Shown: positions 7,214 to 17,021, counted from the stretch's first letter. The stretch: DNA of 64,000 bases from Aldehydirespirator sp965220345 (GCA_965220345.1 OZ244822.1:2480001-2544000), one strand, 5' to 3'. A program made the numbers and translations. The notes: generated by a model from the sequence alone, not told the origin.

Positions 7214-9418
7214 TTAGCTTTTTCGTGACTCGCAGCCTTGGCCTGGTCCGAGGTTTTGCGCTTCTGGGGCACGGCACTCATAAACCCTCACGTAATCCAC
7301 AACGAACTCTGCTGGGAAGATCGTCGTGTCAGGGACCTGTTGGCCCGGCCAGGTTTCCAGAGCCCAGTTTCCAATGAGGTTGCTGATGATGATACTGAAC
7401 GGCGAATCGAAGGGAGCATACGGGTTGTTAACCGGCTCTTTTTCGCCTGGCAGCCGAGAGAACCATTCGCTTCTAGGAACGGTCAGGAAGCGCTGATCAT
7501 CAATGTAGAAACGGATCGACGAAGTATCCCACTCGACGGCATAGAGGTGAAACGAATCCGATGGATCAACTGACAGATTGGTTAGCTTCACAGAACTCTT
7601 GTGAGGCACTCCCATGTGAACAACATGATGCACGCCCCATCCCGGACCCGGCAGTTGGGCATCTACCCCGCCTTTGCCAATATTGGCACCTTCGGCGATG
7701 TCGATCTCACCCGCAGAGTGTCCCACTCCGTAAGGGGAGTTCGGGGGTTTCATCCAGAATGCGTAGAAAGTCCCGTGCCCTCCCGGCAGCTTCCCGAGCA
7801 ACTCAAAGCGCCCGTAGGTAAAGCTCGCCTGACTGTCCACTCTTCCGGCTGTGAAATCCTTCACTTGGAAGCGGCCAGGTGTGAAGCCCGCTAGAGGCCC
7901 GACTTGCTGACCTCTGCCACTCCAGTTGTTCGTGCCACTGTAAGGCTCACGCAACGAGCGCAAATGCAGCATTCCATCTGAGACATAGACGTTCTCGGGA
8001 CGGCTGGTTTCACAAGACAGATACACCGGCGGACAGTTGTCGGCCGCCTTCCATTTTGAGGAGTCCAACGACTCGCCGTCGAACTCATCATTCCAGACAA
8101 GTTGCCAGTGATTATTGCGGTCAGCGGCACCAGTAGTCATAGGCCAGCTAATGATGATCTCGTTGCTGACGACATCGGGGGCTTTGGCTAGAACAACCCT
8201 TGCTAAATCGAAGGGGCCATGCACCGGTCTGCGGTGTGTGAAACTAGCTATGCCAGAGCCACTGGTTGTGGCACGCCCGGCCACGGTTCCGTCAATATGG
8301 AGTTCGACAGCCTGATTTGCCAACGGATCGGTTCCGTCGAACAGGCGCGCGGTGATGGTTCTCGCCCCACCTGTGTTCGGTGTGTCAGGGCTTGCCGAGA
8401 TCGTGATGCGACGAGACTCTGCTGCCTGCCAAAACACCCCCGATGGCAGCGAAGAAGTTTCTGTGCCCGCAACCTGCACCCGAAGAGAGTCATAACCGCC
8501 CTGATTCAACGGTCCGGTGGGTGAATTGAGGAAGAAGACGGCACGCCCATTGCTGTCGGCCACTGCGATATCGCGTAGTTCGCCGTCAATGTGGAGTTCT
8601 AGCCTTGCCCCGGGCAAAGGAGCAGCTGCGTCGCTGGTGACCGTGGCAACGATCTCAACAGTTTCACCAATTGTCGGCGTGCGCTTGTTGATCTGAACTT
8701 CTATCAACGGCGTTGTGCCGGTCAGGTTGATCGGGGCGACATAAGCTCTGGCCAAAAAGGTCGCCATCTCTGCTCGGGTGACCGACTCATCAGGGCAATA
8801 ACGCAACGGACTAACACTGCATCCAGCGGTGATCCCGGCCGCGGCCAAAGCGTTGATACCCGGGGCGTGGACGCTGCTTTGCACCACATCGGTGAATCCA
8901 GCGGAGCGTGCGCCTGCGAGATCAAGGTTGAAAGCACGCGCTAGAAACGTCGCCATCTCTGCTCGGGTGACCGACTCATCAGGGCAATAACGCAACGGAC
9001 TAACACTGCATCCGGCGGTGATCCCGAGCTGTGAAAGCAGCTCAACATGGCCTACCCACCACTGACCGGATTTCACGTCAGCGAATTTGGAGTCTTGAAC
9101 CTGCGGCGGGTCTGTCAATGCGAGAGCTCGAATAAGCCACACAGCCATGGTTGAACGCTGGATCGCTGAAGTCGGGCAGAACTTGTCGTCGCCGCAGAGG
9201 GAGCCCTCGAATATTCCTGCATCGCTTAGTTGTTTGATGGCAGGTCTATGCACCCCACCAGCATCAACATCTGAATAAGGGGGCGGGCTCTGCTGGGCTG
9301 ATGCGGACGGAACCGACACCAAAGCAGAACCGGCCATCATCGTTGCTGCTATGAGAGCCGCAGCCCAGACACGCCACCAACTGGATCGTCTAGAAAGTTT
9401 TGCGATTCGCGAATTCAT
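7214..9418 (-). CDS. S-layer-anchored GH16 beta-glucanase/laminarinase
   Basis: The 734-residue secreted protein begins with a signal peptide (Arg-rich n-region, hydrophobic core, cleavage near ASAQQ). Three SLH repeats follow, with the Cys pairs and YCPDESVTRAEMA motif typical of this kind of SLH domain. Then come two Ig-like spacer domains and a C-terminal glycoside hydrolase family 16 domain starting at WNDEFDG. The catalytic motif is EIDIAE (nucleophile and acid/base Glu). GH16 enzymes cleave beta-1,3/1,4-glucans such as laminarin. The start at 9418 is preferred over upstream frames because a GGGGA Shine-Dalgarno lies seven bases before it. The enzyme should act at the cell surface on external polysaccharide. 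Confidence 0.88.
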   Translation of the reverse strand: MNSRIAKLSRRSSWWRVWAAALIAATMMAGSALVSVPSASAQQSPPPYSDVDAGGVHRPAIKQLSDAGIFEGSLCGDDKFCPTSAIQRSTMAVWLIRALALTDPPQVQDSKFADVKSGQWWVGHVELLSQLGITAGCSVSPLRYCPDESVTRAEMATFLARAFNLDLAGARSAGFTDVVQSSVHAPGINALAAAGITAGCSVSPLRYCPDESVTRAEMATFLARAYVAPINLTGTTPLIEVQINKRTPTIGETVEIVATVTSDAAAPLPGARLELHIDGELRDIAVADSNGRAVFFLNSPTGPLNQGGYDSLRVQVAGTETSSLPSGVFWQAAESRRITISASPDTPNTGGARTITARLFDGTDPLANQAVELHIDGTVAGRATTSGSGIASFTHRRPVHGPFDLARVVLAKAPDVVSNEIIISWPMTTGAADRNNHWQLVWNDEFDGESLDSSKWKAADNCPPVYLSCETSRPENVYVSDGMLHLRSLREPYSGTNNWSGRGQQVGPLAGFTPGRFQVKDFTAGRVDSQASFTYGRFELLGKLPGGHGTFYAFWMKPPNSPYGVGHSAGEIDIAEGANIGKGGVDAQLPGPGWGVHHVVHMGVPHKSSVKLTNLSVDPSDSFHLYAVEWDTSSIRFYIDDQRFLTVPRSEWFSRLPGEKEPVNNPYAPFDSPFSIIISNLIGNWALETWPGQQVPDTTIFPAEFVVDYVRVYECRAPEAQNLGPGQGCESRKS
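8761..9026. repeat. Direct 77-bp repeat encoding adjacent SLH units
   Basis: Positions 8761-8837 and 8950-9026 are identical except for one A/G difference. They encode the same stretch of SLH repeats 2 and 3 in the GH16 gene. Such near-perfect internal identity points to recent duplication or gene conversion between SLH units. Confidence 0.9.
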
Positions 9419-9508
9419 CTGAGCATCCCCTGATTTGCATATGCATCGTGTCAGCGTAGCTGTAGGCGAAGCCAACTGCCGATAGAGCGCAGCAATGTGG
9501 TAAAGCAG

Positions 9509-10384
9509 CTATGGAACGATCTTCGAAATCGGCAATTCCACTATTCCGGTGGCACCCACGTCACGCAAGGCAGGGATCAAAACGTTGATCTCGTTGCGGG
9601 GCACTACTGTTTCGACTGCGTAACCAGCCCCTCGGAACAACTCGTTGACGGTTGGTGCTTTCAAAGCTGGCAACAAAGCGATTACGTCATCAAGTGCTTC
9701 GGCACCCACGTTGAGTTTCACCAGCACCTTGCCCCGAGCCTCAAGCACCCCTTGCAGCAGCGTGAAGATCTGTCCCATAGCGTGACGTTTTTCTGTGTCG
9801 ACCGCAGCGGCAGAGTTAGCGATCAGCTCGGTGTAGGAGGTCAACAGCGTGTCAATGATCCGCAGCCCGGCAGCCCGCAAAGCTCTACCAGTTTCGGTGA
9901 TCTCCACCACGGCATCAACGATGTCGGGCACTTTGGCTTCGGTGGCACCGTAGCTCAAAGCGATCTGCGCTTCAATGCCCGCAGCCTCAAAGAAGCGGCG
10001 GGTCAACTGCGGATATTCGGTAGAAACACGCACGCCTTGGGGCAGATCCGTCACACGGTTATACGGCGAATCGTCAGCCACGGCCAGCACCACCCTGATC
10101 GGCATAGAAGTCGCCTTTGAGTAATGCAACTCACCCAGCGACACCACATCGCTGCTGGTCTCTTCCACCCAGTCACGCCCAGTGATGCCGATATCAAAAA
10201 GCCCGTCAGCGATATAGGTCGGGATTTCCTGAGGGCGCAGAATCCGCACCTCACTGATGCGCGGGTCAGCCACTGCGGCCTTATAAGCCACGTTGGATGA
10301 CCTTTGAACCGGCAGATCGGCGGCCTCAAACAGCTCAAGAGTTGATTTCTCGAGTGATCCTTTGGGCAGAACAAGTTTCAGCAT
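9509..10384 (-). CDS. hisG: ATP phosphoribosyltransferase, long form
   Basis: The enzyme catalyses the first step of histidine synthesis, joining ATP and PRPP to give phosphoribosyl-ATP. The 291 residues match the long HisG form, with a two-lobe catalytic core (opening LKLVLPKGSLE; GLFDIGITGRDW in the middle; the E-T-G-R region near 160) and a C-terminal ACT-like regulatory domain of about 75 residues that normally binds histidine for feedback inhibition. The start is ATG at 10384; no strong Shine-Dalgarno is seen. No other his gene is adjacent. A HisC-like aminotransferase lies far away at 53904. Confidence 0.93.
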   Translation of the reverse strand: MLKLVLPKGSLEKSTLELFEAADLPVQRSSNVAYKAAVADPRISEVRILRPQEIPTYIADGLFDIGITGRDWVEETSSDVVSLGELHYSKATSMPIRVVLAVADDSPYNRVTDLPQGVRVSTEYPQLTRRFFEAAGIEAQIALSYGATEAKVPDIVDAVVEITETGRALRAAGLRIIDTLLTSYTELIANSAAAVDTEKRHAMGQIFTLLQGVLEARGKVLVKLNVGAEALDDVIALLPALKAPTVNELFRGAGYAVETVVPRNEINVLIPALRDVGATGIVELPISKIVP

Positions 10385-10506
10385 TGATGATGGGATTCCT
10401 GCGATGTGGGCTTTAGAGGGTGGGCTTCAGAGATGAACTCTAGAGACAGAGCAGAGTCCAAGGGTTTCTTCAGGGTATTCGTGAGGGGGACTTCTCGTGA
10501 AGGAGA

Positions 10507-11037
10507 TTAGTTGTGAGGGTGAGGGTCGTAGTTGTCAACGAGCAGCCGCACAGCGTGGCCGATCACGTCACTTACGGCTTCGACCGTCTCAACGCAGCCT
10601 GATGTTGACCCAGGCGTGTTGAGCACAAGTGCTGCACCCACCACACCTGCGATGCCCCGCGATAATCGTCCCAGCGGGTTGACCAGGCGCATCGCTTCAG
10701 CCAGGCCGGGGGCTTCGCGTTCGATGACCTCCTTGGTGGCTTCTGGGGTGACGTCGCGTGGCCCGAAGCCGGTTCCTCCAGTAGTGACGATCAAGCCGTG
10801 GAAACCGTCAGCGAGGCGGCACAACTCGCGACTTACTGGCTCGACACCATCAGCAACCACCGACTGCTCAACTACCGTCCAACCCACGGAAGTCAAGAAC
10901 TCTATTAGCGCTACACCACTGCGATTCTGGCGGGTGCCTGCCACCACGCCGTCAGAAACGGTGAGCACTTTGGCCGCGAGCCCGCTGCCGTGATCGGCTT
11001 GTTTGCTGACCCCACTGCCAGCCCCCTTTTCGGTCAC
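10507..11037 (-). CDS. mog: MogA/MoaB-family molybdopterin adenylyltransferase
   Basis: This is a 176-residue MoCF-binding-fold protein. The characteristic loop TTGGTGFGPRDVTPEA is present, followed by LNTPGSTSGCVE. Proteins of this family adenylylate molybdopterin before molybdenum insertion (Mog) or have a related role (MoaB). Sequence alone does not separate the two. GTG at 11037 is taken as the start because TAGGGT lies exactly six bases upstream (leaderless type). The window also carries a MoaD-like gene and a molybdenum hydroxylase near its right end, so the cofactor is needed. Confidence 0.85.
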   Translation of the reverse strand: MTEKGAGSGVSKQADHGSGLAAKVLTVSDGVVAGTRQNRSGVALIEFLTSVGWTVVEQSVVADGVEPVSRELCRLADGFHGLIVTTGGTGFGPRDVTPEATKEVIEREAPGLAEAMRLVNPLGRLSRGIAGVVGAALVLNTPGSTSGCVETVEAVSDVIGHAVRLLVDNYDPHPHN

Positions 11038-11043
11038 AGCCCA

Positions 11044-11049
11044 ACCCTA
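11044..11049 (-). promoter_or_regulatory. Candidate -10 box (TAGGGT) for leaderless mog
   Basis: TAGGGT precedes the GTG start of mog by six bases on the minus strand. No ribosome binding site is seen, so a leaderless transcript is likely. Confidence 0.45.
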
Positions 11050-11078
11050 GCCGACACAGCAGACTCAAGATTCAGCGT

Positions 11079-12068
11079 TCAGGAGTCGAAGCGTTCGCCC
11101 ACAACCAGACGGGCTCCGTTGACCCAGTTGAGTGCTGGAGTCACAGAGCGCCCTTCAGACTGAACGCTAAGCAGCCGAAGAGTGCCGCAACCGGTTTCGA
11201 CCCGCACCTCAGCACTGCCGCCGGTAGATACCACCGCAACCGTAACGCTCCCTGCTGCACGTCCTTCGACTGCGAATGTTTCGGCTGCAACGATTTCGGC
11301 GGCGAGGACTTTGAGTCTTCGGCCTCTAAACATGGTCCAAGCGCCACCGACGCGCACTAGCCGCAGCACATGCTCGGCAGAAGCTGTCCAGTCGATACGC
11401 AATTCGCCAGAAGTGATCTTGTCAGCCCAAGTGACTTCTCCCGTCTGAGGTATCGGGTTATCGAAACCATCACGCAACGCCTCAAGCAGCAAGTCAGTGC
11501 CCAGATCACAGAGCCTGGCACGCAGATCATCAGCCGACTCGACGGCATTAATCTCAGTAGACCGCTGCCGGTGGATTGCCCCAGCATCAAGCTGCGGCAC
11601 TACTTCCATAAGGCAGACACCGGTCTCGGTGTCGCCAGCAAGGATGGCACGCTCTACCGGTGCTGCGCCACGCCAGCGCGGCAGCAACGAAAAATGCAGG
11701 TTCACAGTGCGACGCTTTTGCAGCGCAGACAACGGGATTAGTTCTCCGTAGGCGACCACCACTGCAATATCAGCTGACACGTCCAATGCTGCGTCAAGAT
11801 CGTAGCTAACCAATAGCCCCTGCTTTGTGGCTGCATCTTCAACAGGTGACGGGGTCGGGGCTTGACGGCGGCCACGGCGCTTAGGGGGACGGGTAACCAC
11901 CAGCACAACGTCGTGACCCGCAGCGCAGAGAGCCTCAAGCGGAGGCACTGCGATCTGAGGCGTACCGAAATAGACCACACGTTGAGGTGTCCGAGTGTCG
12001 GGCAAGCAGATGCGAGATGGCTGCGTCTGAGACAGGGCGGGTTGAGACGAAGCGGGCTGAGCGGTCAT
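11079..12068 (-). CDS. fmt: Methionyl-tRNA formyltransferase
   Basis: The enzyme transfers a formyl group from 10-formyl-THF to Met-tRNAi. At 329 residues it is close to family length. The Rossmann-like N-terminal domain carries VVYFGTP, the catalytic Asn and His in NLHFSLLPRWRGAAP, and the Asp in LDAGAI; a C-terminal OB-fold domain follows. The frame extends 35 codons upstream, but ATG at 12068 is preferred: it lies just after the def stop (12082) with AAGG about eight bases before it. The first ~25 residues are unusually Ser/Gln-rich, so an internal start is also possible. It forms an operon with def, as in many bacteria. Confidence 0.92.
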   Translation of the reverse strand: MTAQPASSQPALSQTQPSRICLPDTRTPQRVVYFGTPQIAVPPLEALCAAGHDVVLVVTRPPKRRGRRQAPTPSPVEDAATKQGLLVSYDLDAALDVSADIAVVVAYGELIPLSALQKRRTVNLHFSLLPRWRGAAPVERAILAGDTETGVCLMEVVPQLDAGAIHRQRSTEINAVESADDLRARLCDLGTDLLLEALRDGFDNPIPQTGEVTWADKITSGELRIDWTASAEHVLRLVRVGGAWTMFRGRRLKVLAAEIVAAETFAVEGRAAGSVTVAVVSTGGSAEVRVETGCGTLRLLSVQSEGRSVTPALNWVNGARLVVGERFDS

Positions 12069-12081
12069 GGCAAGACCTTTT

Positions 12082-12645
12082 TCAGAGCAGACGCAGACCG
12101 CCCGAAGCGCTGTCGCCGCCAGCCCCCGACGGCTGCACCGAAGGCTTGGGAGCTGACCCGATGCCCAGCTCACGCAGAGTACGCAACGCAGCCTTGCGAC
12201 GCTCTTCGTCGAGTCGTTCGATCAGCAGCGTGCCGTCAAGGTGATCCAGTTCATGTAGAAACAGTCGAGCCTCAAGCTCATCGGCTTCCACCGAGACCTC
12301 GTTGCCGTCAAGGTCATGCCCCACAACATGAACCTGCTTAGGGCGTACGATCTCCCACGACAATCCCGGCACTGACAAGCAACCCTCATCAAAGGTCCAC
12401 TCTCCGTCGGATTCGATGATCTCAGGATTGACAATGGTGCGAGGCCCGTCACCGATATCCCACACAAAAAGGCGTTTTTGCACACCGATCTGTGGTGCGG
12501 CTAGCCCTACGCCCTGCGCTGCATACATGGTTTCGAGCATCCCGTCAGCTATATGCACCAAAGTGGAGTCAACCTCAGTGATGTCAGCAGCACGGCGACG
12601 CAGAACTGGATCGCCGATTATGCGAATGTCGTAGGGCACTACCAC
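12082..12645 (-). CDS. def: Peptide deformylase
   Basis: The metalloenzyme removes the N-formyl group from nascent proteins. The 187-residue sequence has all three family motifs: GVGLAAPQIG, EGCLSVPG (metal-ligand Cys) and HELDHLDG (the HExxH metal site). The last ~25 residues are a Gly/Ser/Pro-rich tail that is not part of the catalytic domain. The GTG start is supported by TAACCT six bases upstream, a leaderless arrangement. fmt follows 13 bases after the stop. Confidence 0.95.
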   Translation of the reverse strand: MVVPYDIRIIGDPVLRRRAADITEVDSTLVHIADGMLETMYAAQGVGLAAPQIGVQKRLFVWDIGDGPRTIVNPEIIESDGEWTFDEGCLSVPGLSWEIVRPKQVHVVGHDLDGNEVSVEADELEARLFLHELDHLDGTLLIERLDEERRKAALRTLRELGIGSAPKPSVQPSGAGGDSASGGLRLL

Positions 12646-12651
12646 AATTTG

Positions 12652-12657
12652 AGGTTA
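12652..12657 (-). promoter_or_regulatory. Candidate -10 box (TAACCT) for leaderless def-fmt transcript
   Basis: TAACCT is separated from the def GTG by exactly six bases and no Shine-Dalgarno is visible. It would drive def and fmt. Confidence 0.45.
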
Positions 12658-12715
12658 GCGCCGCGCCGCTGGCGATCAAGCCAAGCGCAGCCAACAGTTC
12701 GGTTCAGACCGCAGA

Positions 12716-14665
12716 TCAAACACGCAGAGGATCTACCTCAAGGCGCAGCCGCTCAGCGGGACGGGGAGTAGCTGCCAGCAGATCAAGCAGCGACTCATGA
12801 CTCGGTGACCGCAGCAAGAAACTACCCTCGAAGGGGCCCAGCACTCTCACAGAAGCCTCTGGCCGCAAACCGGTCACACGCTCACGAAACGCTGCAACAA
12901 ATCTTTCAGCACCAGCACCTGAGATCCTGGCCTGAGCACCGAAAGGTGGAAGCCCTGAAACCTGGCGGCTCTGATGCTCGAAATCGCTGACCAGTGTCGG
13001 ATCGGCCTGCTGCACGGCCTGGATCACTAGATGCTGAGGCTGTCGGGTCTGGATCACTAAACGGCCCCCACTGCCACGCGCTCCAGCCAGTCGAGCGCCA
13101 CGAGCCAACAATGCCAACGCTTGCTCCGCAGCCCGTTGACGAGGTGCTAAAAGTTCCTGATCAAAATCCAGATACACCACCAAACCCGCTGATCGCAGTC
13201 GCCAAAGCAATGCTTCAGTGCCAATCACTATCCGCTCTGAGCCGAGCGCATCCGTATCGGCGCTGACCTCAGCGACCGGCTCCCCTACCAGCGCAGCCAA
13301 CTCTTCACATGCCCGAGTGACACCGGCACGCAGAATCCGCAGAACCGTCGAACCGCACGCAGCGCACACCACCGGCCTGCGCTCGCTGCCGTCGGCTGCC
13401 ACCAACTCATCGTCAACCAGCCGCATAGGCACCCGGTTGTCGCTGCTGCGGGCCAGCTCACCGCACGCCCGACATGCCAGCAACCGCCCCCGGCCTTTAC
13501 GGTTGAGCATCACTGCCACACGACCTTCAGCCGCGACCAGAATGTCGCGCAATCCCTCAGCGAACAGCCCGCCACGGACGGGATCTTCATGACGGCGGTC
13601 GAGCACGTTCACCTCAGGCCAGCCTGCTGTCTCAGTGGCACGGTCGCAGCTCACTAACTCTCCAGCCTGCAAAGCTTCCAGTGACGGCACTGGCGACACC
13701 AGCACCACAGGAACAGCTGCACGACGAGCTCTCTGTAACGCCACCTCACGGGCGTGCCATGTAGGGGCTTGCTCGCTTTGCAGGCTCTCGGAATGTTCAT
13801 CGATCACAACAACAACAGCCAGACGCGGCATGGGTAACCAGACCGCTGTGCGTGTGCCGACCACAGTCGCTCCCGCGGCGGCGACACTCCAATCATCGAA
13901 GCCATGAGCAACTCTTGTGCCTTGATGCCGCAAACCGGCTGTCAGACGACGCACCTGCTCTAGGCCGGGCGCGATAATCAGGGCATCACCGCAGCGAGTC
14001 GCGGCTTCAACCACAGCCAGAGCATCATCTGCTGGCGGAAGCCGCAGCACAGTCACCGCAGCTGGATGTCTGAACAGATCATCCCAACGCTGAGGAATGC
14101 TCTGAAGCTCGCCTTTTTGTATCTGCGCTTTGTGTATCTGCGCTGGTGTCCGCACCACTCTCGGCGGCGAAGCAGTCCTCAGCAGCGACACTCTTTTGCC
14201 AGCCCAACGCCAAGCAGCCCATTCGGCCAGGTTCAGAATCTCCGCTGGCGGACCCATGCCAGTGAACTGCATCAGCGGCTGCAGTTCGATGCCCGGTGTC
14301 GGCTCGACACCCATCTCAACAACCCAAGCCCGCAAACGCCGACCACCTAGTTTGATGCGCACGATTGAACCAACCCGCACCTGCTGTGCCCGCCCGTCAG
14401 CATGCCAAGCATCAGGAACTGCATAGTCGAAGGTCTTGTCAAGGTTCACCACATCTGGCAGCACCCGCACCACAGTCGGCGGCTCTGAGATATCTACAGG
14501 CTCAGCGGTGTTAGCGGGTTCGTCAGCAGGCACCGTCCGCGGCAGAGCGCTGATGGCCTCAGAATCCGTGGATTCCCCGACCCCGAAGTCGAGGCGCTCT
14601 TGAACGCTGCTGCTCAGAGCCCCAGAGCCGACTTCAGATCGCCCAAGCGACTGGTGTTCTCCCAA
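12716..14665 (-). CDS. priA: PriA-like primosomal protein N', helicase motifs degenerate
   Basis: PriA restarts stalled replication forks. This 649-residue protein keeps the N-terminal DNA-binding domain (VVRVLPDVVNLDKTFDYAVP, around residue 65) and the overall order. However, the Walker A GKT is missing (GDALIIAPGLEQ at that place), the DEEH box reads DEHS, and only two CxxC pairs remain of the usual four. Loss of ATPase motifs is known for actinobacterial PriA. The first ATG overlaps the end of metK by 52 bases; a later GTG at 14533 would avoid this, so the start is uncertain. It is probably co-transcribed with metK, coaBC and rpoZ. Confidence 0.85.
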   Translation of the reverse strand: MGEHQSLGRSEVGSGALSSSVQERLDFGVGESTDSEAISALPRTVPADEPANTAEPVDISEPPTVVRVLPDVVNLDKTFDYAVPDAWHADGRAQQVRVGSIVRIKLGGRRLRAWVVEMGVEPTPGIELQPLMQFTGMGPPAEILNLAEWAAWRWAGKRVSLLRTASPPRVVRTPAQIHKAQIQKGELQSIPQRWDDLFRHPAAVTVLRLPPADDALAVVEAATRCGDALIIAPGLEQVRRLTAGLRHQGTRVAHGFDDWSVAAAGATVVGTRTAVWLPMPRLAVVVVIDEHSESLQSEQAPTWHAREVALQRARRAAVPVVLVSPVPSLEALQAGELVSCDRATETAGWPEVNVLDRRHEDPVRGGLFAEGLRDILVAAEGRVAVMLNRKGRGRLLACRACGELARSSDNRVPMRLVDDELVAADGSERRPVVCAACGSTVLRILRAGVTRACEELAALVGEPVAEVSADTDALGSERIVIGTEALLWRLRSAGLVVYLDFDQELLAPRQRAAEQALALLARGARLAGARGSGGRLVIQTRQPQHLVIQAVQQADPTLVSDFEHQSRQVSGLPPFGAQARISGAGAERFVAAFRERVTGLRPEASVRVLGPFEGSFLLRSPSHESLLDLLAATPRPAERLRLEVDPLRV

Positions 14666-15783
14666 GTAAACAACTCGCCTTGTGGTTCGCGACCGAAATG
14701 ACCATAAGTGGCAGTAGGTGTGTAAATGGGATTCAAAAGTCCCAGATCCGCCACAATGGCAGCCGGACGCAGATCAAACACCTCTTGCACAGCCGAGACA
14801 ATCCGTGAGCTGTCCACAGTCTCGGTAGCGAACGTGTCCACCATCAACGACACCGGCTCGGCTTCGCCGATGGCGTAGGCGACCTGCACTTCACAGCGTG
14901 TGGCTGCACCCGATGCCACAACATGCTTTGCCACCCAGCGGGCCGCGTATGCGGCCGAGCGATCAACCTTGGAGGGGTCTTTTCCTGAGAAGGCACCCCC
15001 ACCATGGCGAGCCATACCCCCGTAAGTGTCGACAATGATCTTGCGGCCGGTAAGTCCGGCATCGCTTTTAGGTCCACCGTTCACGAACCGACCAGTCGGG
15101 TTGACCATCACCCGATACTCGTCTCCCGCGAACTGTGGGCAGTGCTCAGCGATGACCGGCTCAATGATCTGCTCAATCACGTCAGGGCGAATCATGCGGT
15201 CGCGATCAATCCCATCGGCGTGCTGAGTTGACACCAGAACAGTGTGCAGCCTTACTGGCCGACCCTGGTGGTATTCAAAAGTGACCTGGGTCTTGCCGTC
15301 AGGACGCAGATAAGGAATAGTCCCACGCCTTCGCACCTCAGCATGACGCTCGGCCAGCCGGTGAGCCAAATGAACTGGCAACGGCATCAGCGTGTCGGTT
15401 TCATCACAGGCGAAGCCGAACATCATCCCTTGGTCACCGGCACCCTGATCATTGCTGCGGTCCACACCCATAGCGATGTCGGGCGACTGCTCTCCAACAG
15501 CGATCATCACTCCGCAGGTGTCGCCATCGAATCCGTAGGCGGCATTGTCATAACCGGCGGCCCGGATAGTGCGACGCACAATCGCAGGGATCTCCACATA
15601 GGCATCGGTGCGGATCTCGCCAGCCACTACCACCAGCCCAGTGGTGAGTAAAGTCTCGCAAGCGACACGGCTTTGCTTGTCTACAGCGAGAAGGGCATCA
15701 AGAACTGCATCCGAGATTTGGTCAGCCAGTTTGTCGGGATGACCCTCAGTCACTGACTCCGACGTGAAGAAATGGCTGCTCAC
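14614..15783 (-). CDS. metK: S-adenosylmethionine synthase
   Basis: The enzyme makes AdoMet from ATP and methionine. The 389 residues span the full family length, with the opening FTSESVTEGHPDK (ATP/Mg site), GAGDQGMMFG in the first third and GGGAFSGKDPSKVDRSAAY (Lys and Asp of the active site). The start overlaps the coaBC stop by four bases. The order rpoZ-coaBC-metK-priA is a widespread actinobacterial arrangement that couples methionine, CoA and replication-restart genes. Confidence 0.97.
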   Translation of the reverse strand: MSSHFFTSESVTEGHPDKLADQISDAVLDALLAVDKQSRVACETLLTTGLVVVAGEIRTDAYVEIPAIVRRTIRAAGYDNAAYGFDGDTCGVMIAVGEQSPDIAMGVDRSNDQGAGDQGMMFGFACDETDTLMPLPVHLAHRLAERHAEVRRRGTIPYLRPDGKTQVTFEYHQGRPVRLHTVLVSTQHADGIDRDRMIRPDVIEQIIEPVIAEHCPQFAGDEYRVMVNPTGRFVNGGPKSDAGLTGRKIIVDTYGGMARHGGGAFSGKDPSKVDRSAAYAARWVAKHVVASGAATRCEVQVAYAIGEAEPVSLMVDTFATETVDSSRIVSAVQEVFDLRPAAIVADLGLLNPIYTPTATYGHFGREPQGELFTWENTSRLGDLKSALGL

Positions 15784-17021
15784 TGCGGACTCACAGAGTG
15801 TTCACTGACCGGTTTCGTTGCCGATGCAGACACCAAAATCGTTTCAATGGTGTCGAGCACTGCGCTGGCTGCCTGCTGCTTGGTGGTCAAGGGCACATGA
15901 TGGCGCGTTCCGTCGGTGGTGTACATCGTTACCTCGTTGGTGTCGTAACCGAAGCCAACATGAGTTTTAGATACGTCGTTGGCCACGATCAAGTCCAGGT
16001 TCTTGCTGCGAAGTTTGGCGAGAGCGTTGGATTCAAGGTCTTCTGTCTCCGCTGCGAAACCTACCAGCACTTGACTGGGCGGCTTCAAGGAGCCGAGCGA
16101 AGCCAGAATATCGCTGGTGGGCTCTAGGGTCACGAGAGGCGCACCTTGATCCTTTTTGAGCTTGCCTCCCGCAGGTTTCGCAGGTCGAAAATCGGCTACC
16201 GCAGCAGCCATTATCACCACGTCGGTTCCAGGGGCTTCCAGTTCGACGGCTGTAGCCATCTCAGCGGCTGTCTCAACGGTCACCACCCGAGCTACAGACC
16301 TGCAGAGTTCGGGCTCGGTAGTGACAAGCACCACTTCGGCACCGCGGGCTGCTGCTTCTGCGGCAATTGCGGCACCCTGCTTGCCTGACGAGCGGTTTCC
16401 TACAAAGCGCACTGCGTCTATCGGTTCGCGGGTTCCTCCCGAAGTCACCAGCACCCGCCGACCAGCCAGGCTTTGAGGCGTGAGAACGGCCGCGACAGCG
16501 GCCACAACCTCGGCAGGGTCAGCCATGCGGCCAGCACCGATATCGCCTCCAGCAAGAAGCCCGTCAACCGGACCAACAATGGTGACACCCCGATCTGCTA
16601 GCACCGCAATGTTTTCTTGCACTGATGGCTGCTCCCACATTTCTGTGTGCATAGCCGGAGCAACAATCAGCGGTGCCCTAGTGGCCAGAAGAGTGGCTGT
16701 GAGCACATCGCCAGAACGACCGGTTCGCAGATCCGAGATCAACCGTGCCGTAGCTGGGGCCACCACAACCGCTTCGGCCCGTTGGCCTAAGTCAGTGTGA
16801 GGAATCGCTGAGGGCGATGTGTCCCACAGAGACGTGACGGCAGGCTCAGAAGCCAGCGCATTGAAAGTGGCCGCACCAACCATTCGTTGTGCAGATGCCG
16901 TAAGCACCGGCACCACATGAGCACCTTCACCTACCAACAGTCGACATATTTCGACAGCCTTGTATGCGGCGATGCCACCTGTTACGCCGAGCACGACGCA
17001 ATGGTCGCGTATCGGGCTCAC
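15780..17021 (-). CDS. coaBC: Bifunctional phosphopantothenoylcysteine decarboxylase / phosphopantothenate-cysteine ligase
   Basis: The fusion catalyses two consecutive steps of coenzyme A synthesis. The N-terminal CoaC flavoprotein half (about 1-185) shows GVTGGIAAYK, APAMHTEMWE (active-site His/Asn area) and a Gly-rich GGDIGAGRMADP loop. The C-terminal CoaB half has VTSGGTREPIDAVRFVGNRSSGKQG and AAAVADFRP, then KLKK and the C-terminal FAAET. At 413 residues it has normal length. Four-base overlaps join it to rpoZ upstream and metK downstream. Confidence 0.96.
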   Translation of the reverse strand: MSPIRDHCVVLGVTGGIAAYKAVEICRLLVGEGAHVVPVLTASAQRMVGAATFNALASEPAVTSLWDTSPSAIPHTDLGQRAEAVVVAPATARLISDLRTGRSGDVLTATLLATRAPLIVAPAMHTEMWEQPSVQENIAVLADRGVTIVGPVDGLLAGGDIGAGRMADPAEVVAAVAAVLTPQSLAGRRVLVTSGGTREPIDAVRFVGNRSSGKQGAAIAAEAAARGAEVVLVTTEPELCRSVARVVTVETAAEMATAVELEAPGTDVVIMAAAVADFRPAKPAGGKLKKDQGAPLVTLEPTSDILASLGSLKPPSQVLVGFAAETEDLESNALAKLRSKNLDLIVANDVSKTHVGFGYDTNEVTMYTTDGTRHHVPLTTKQQAASAVLDTIETILVSASATKPVSEHSVSPQ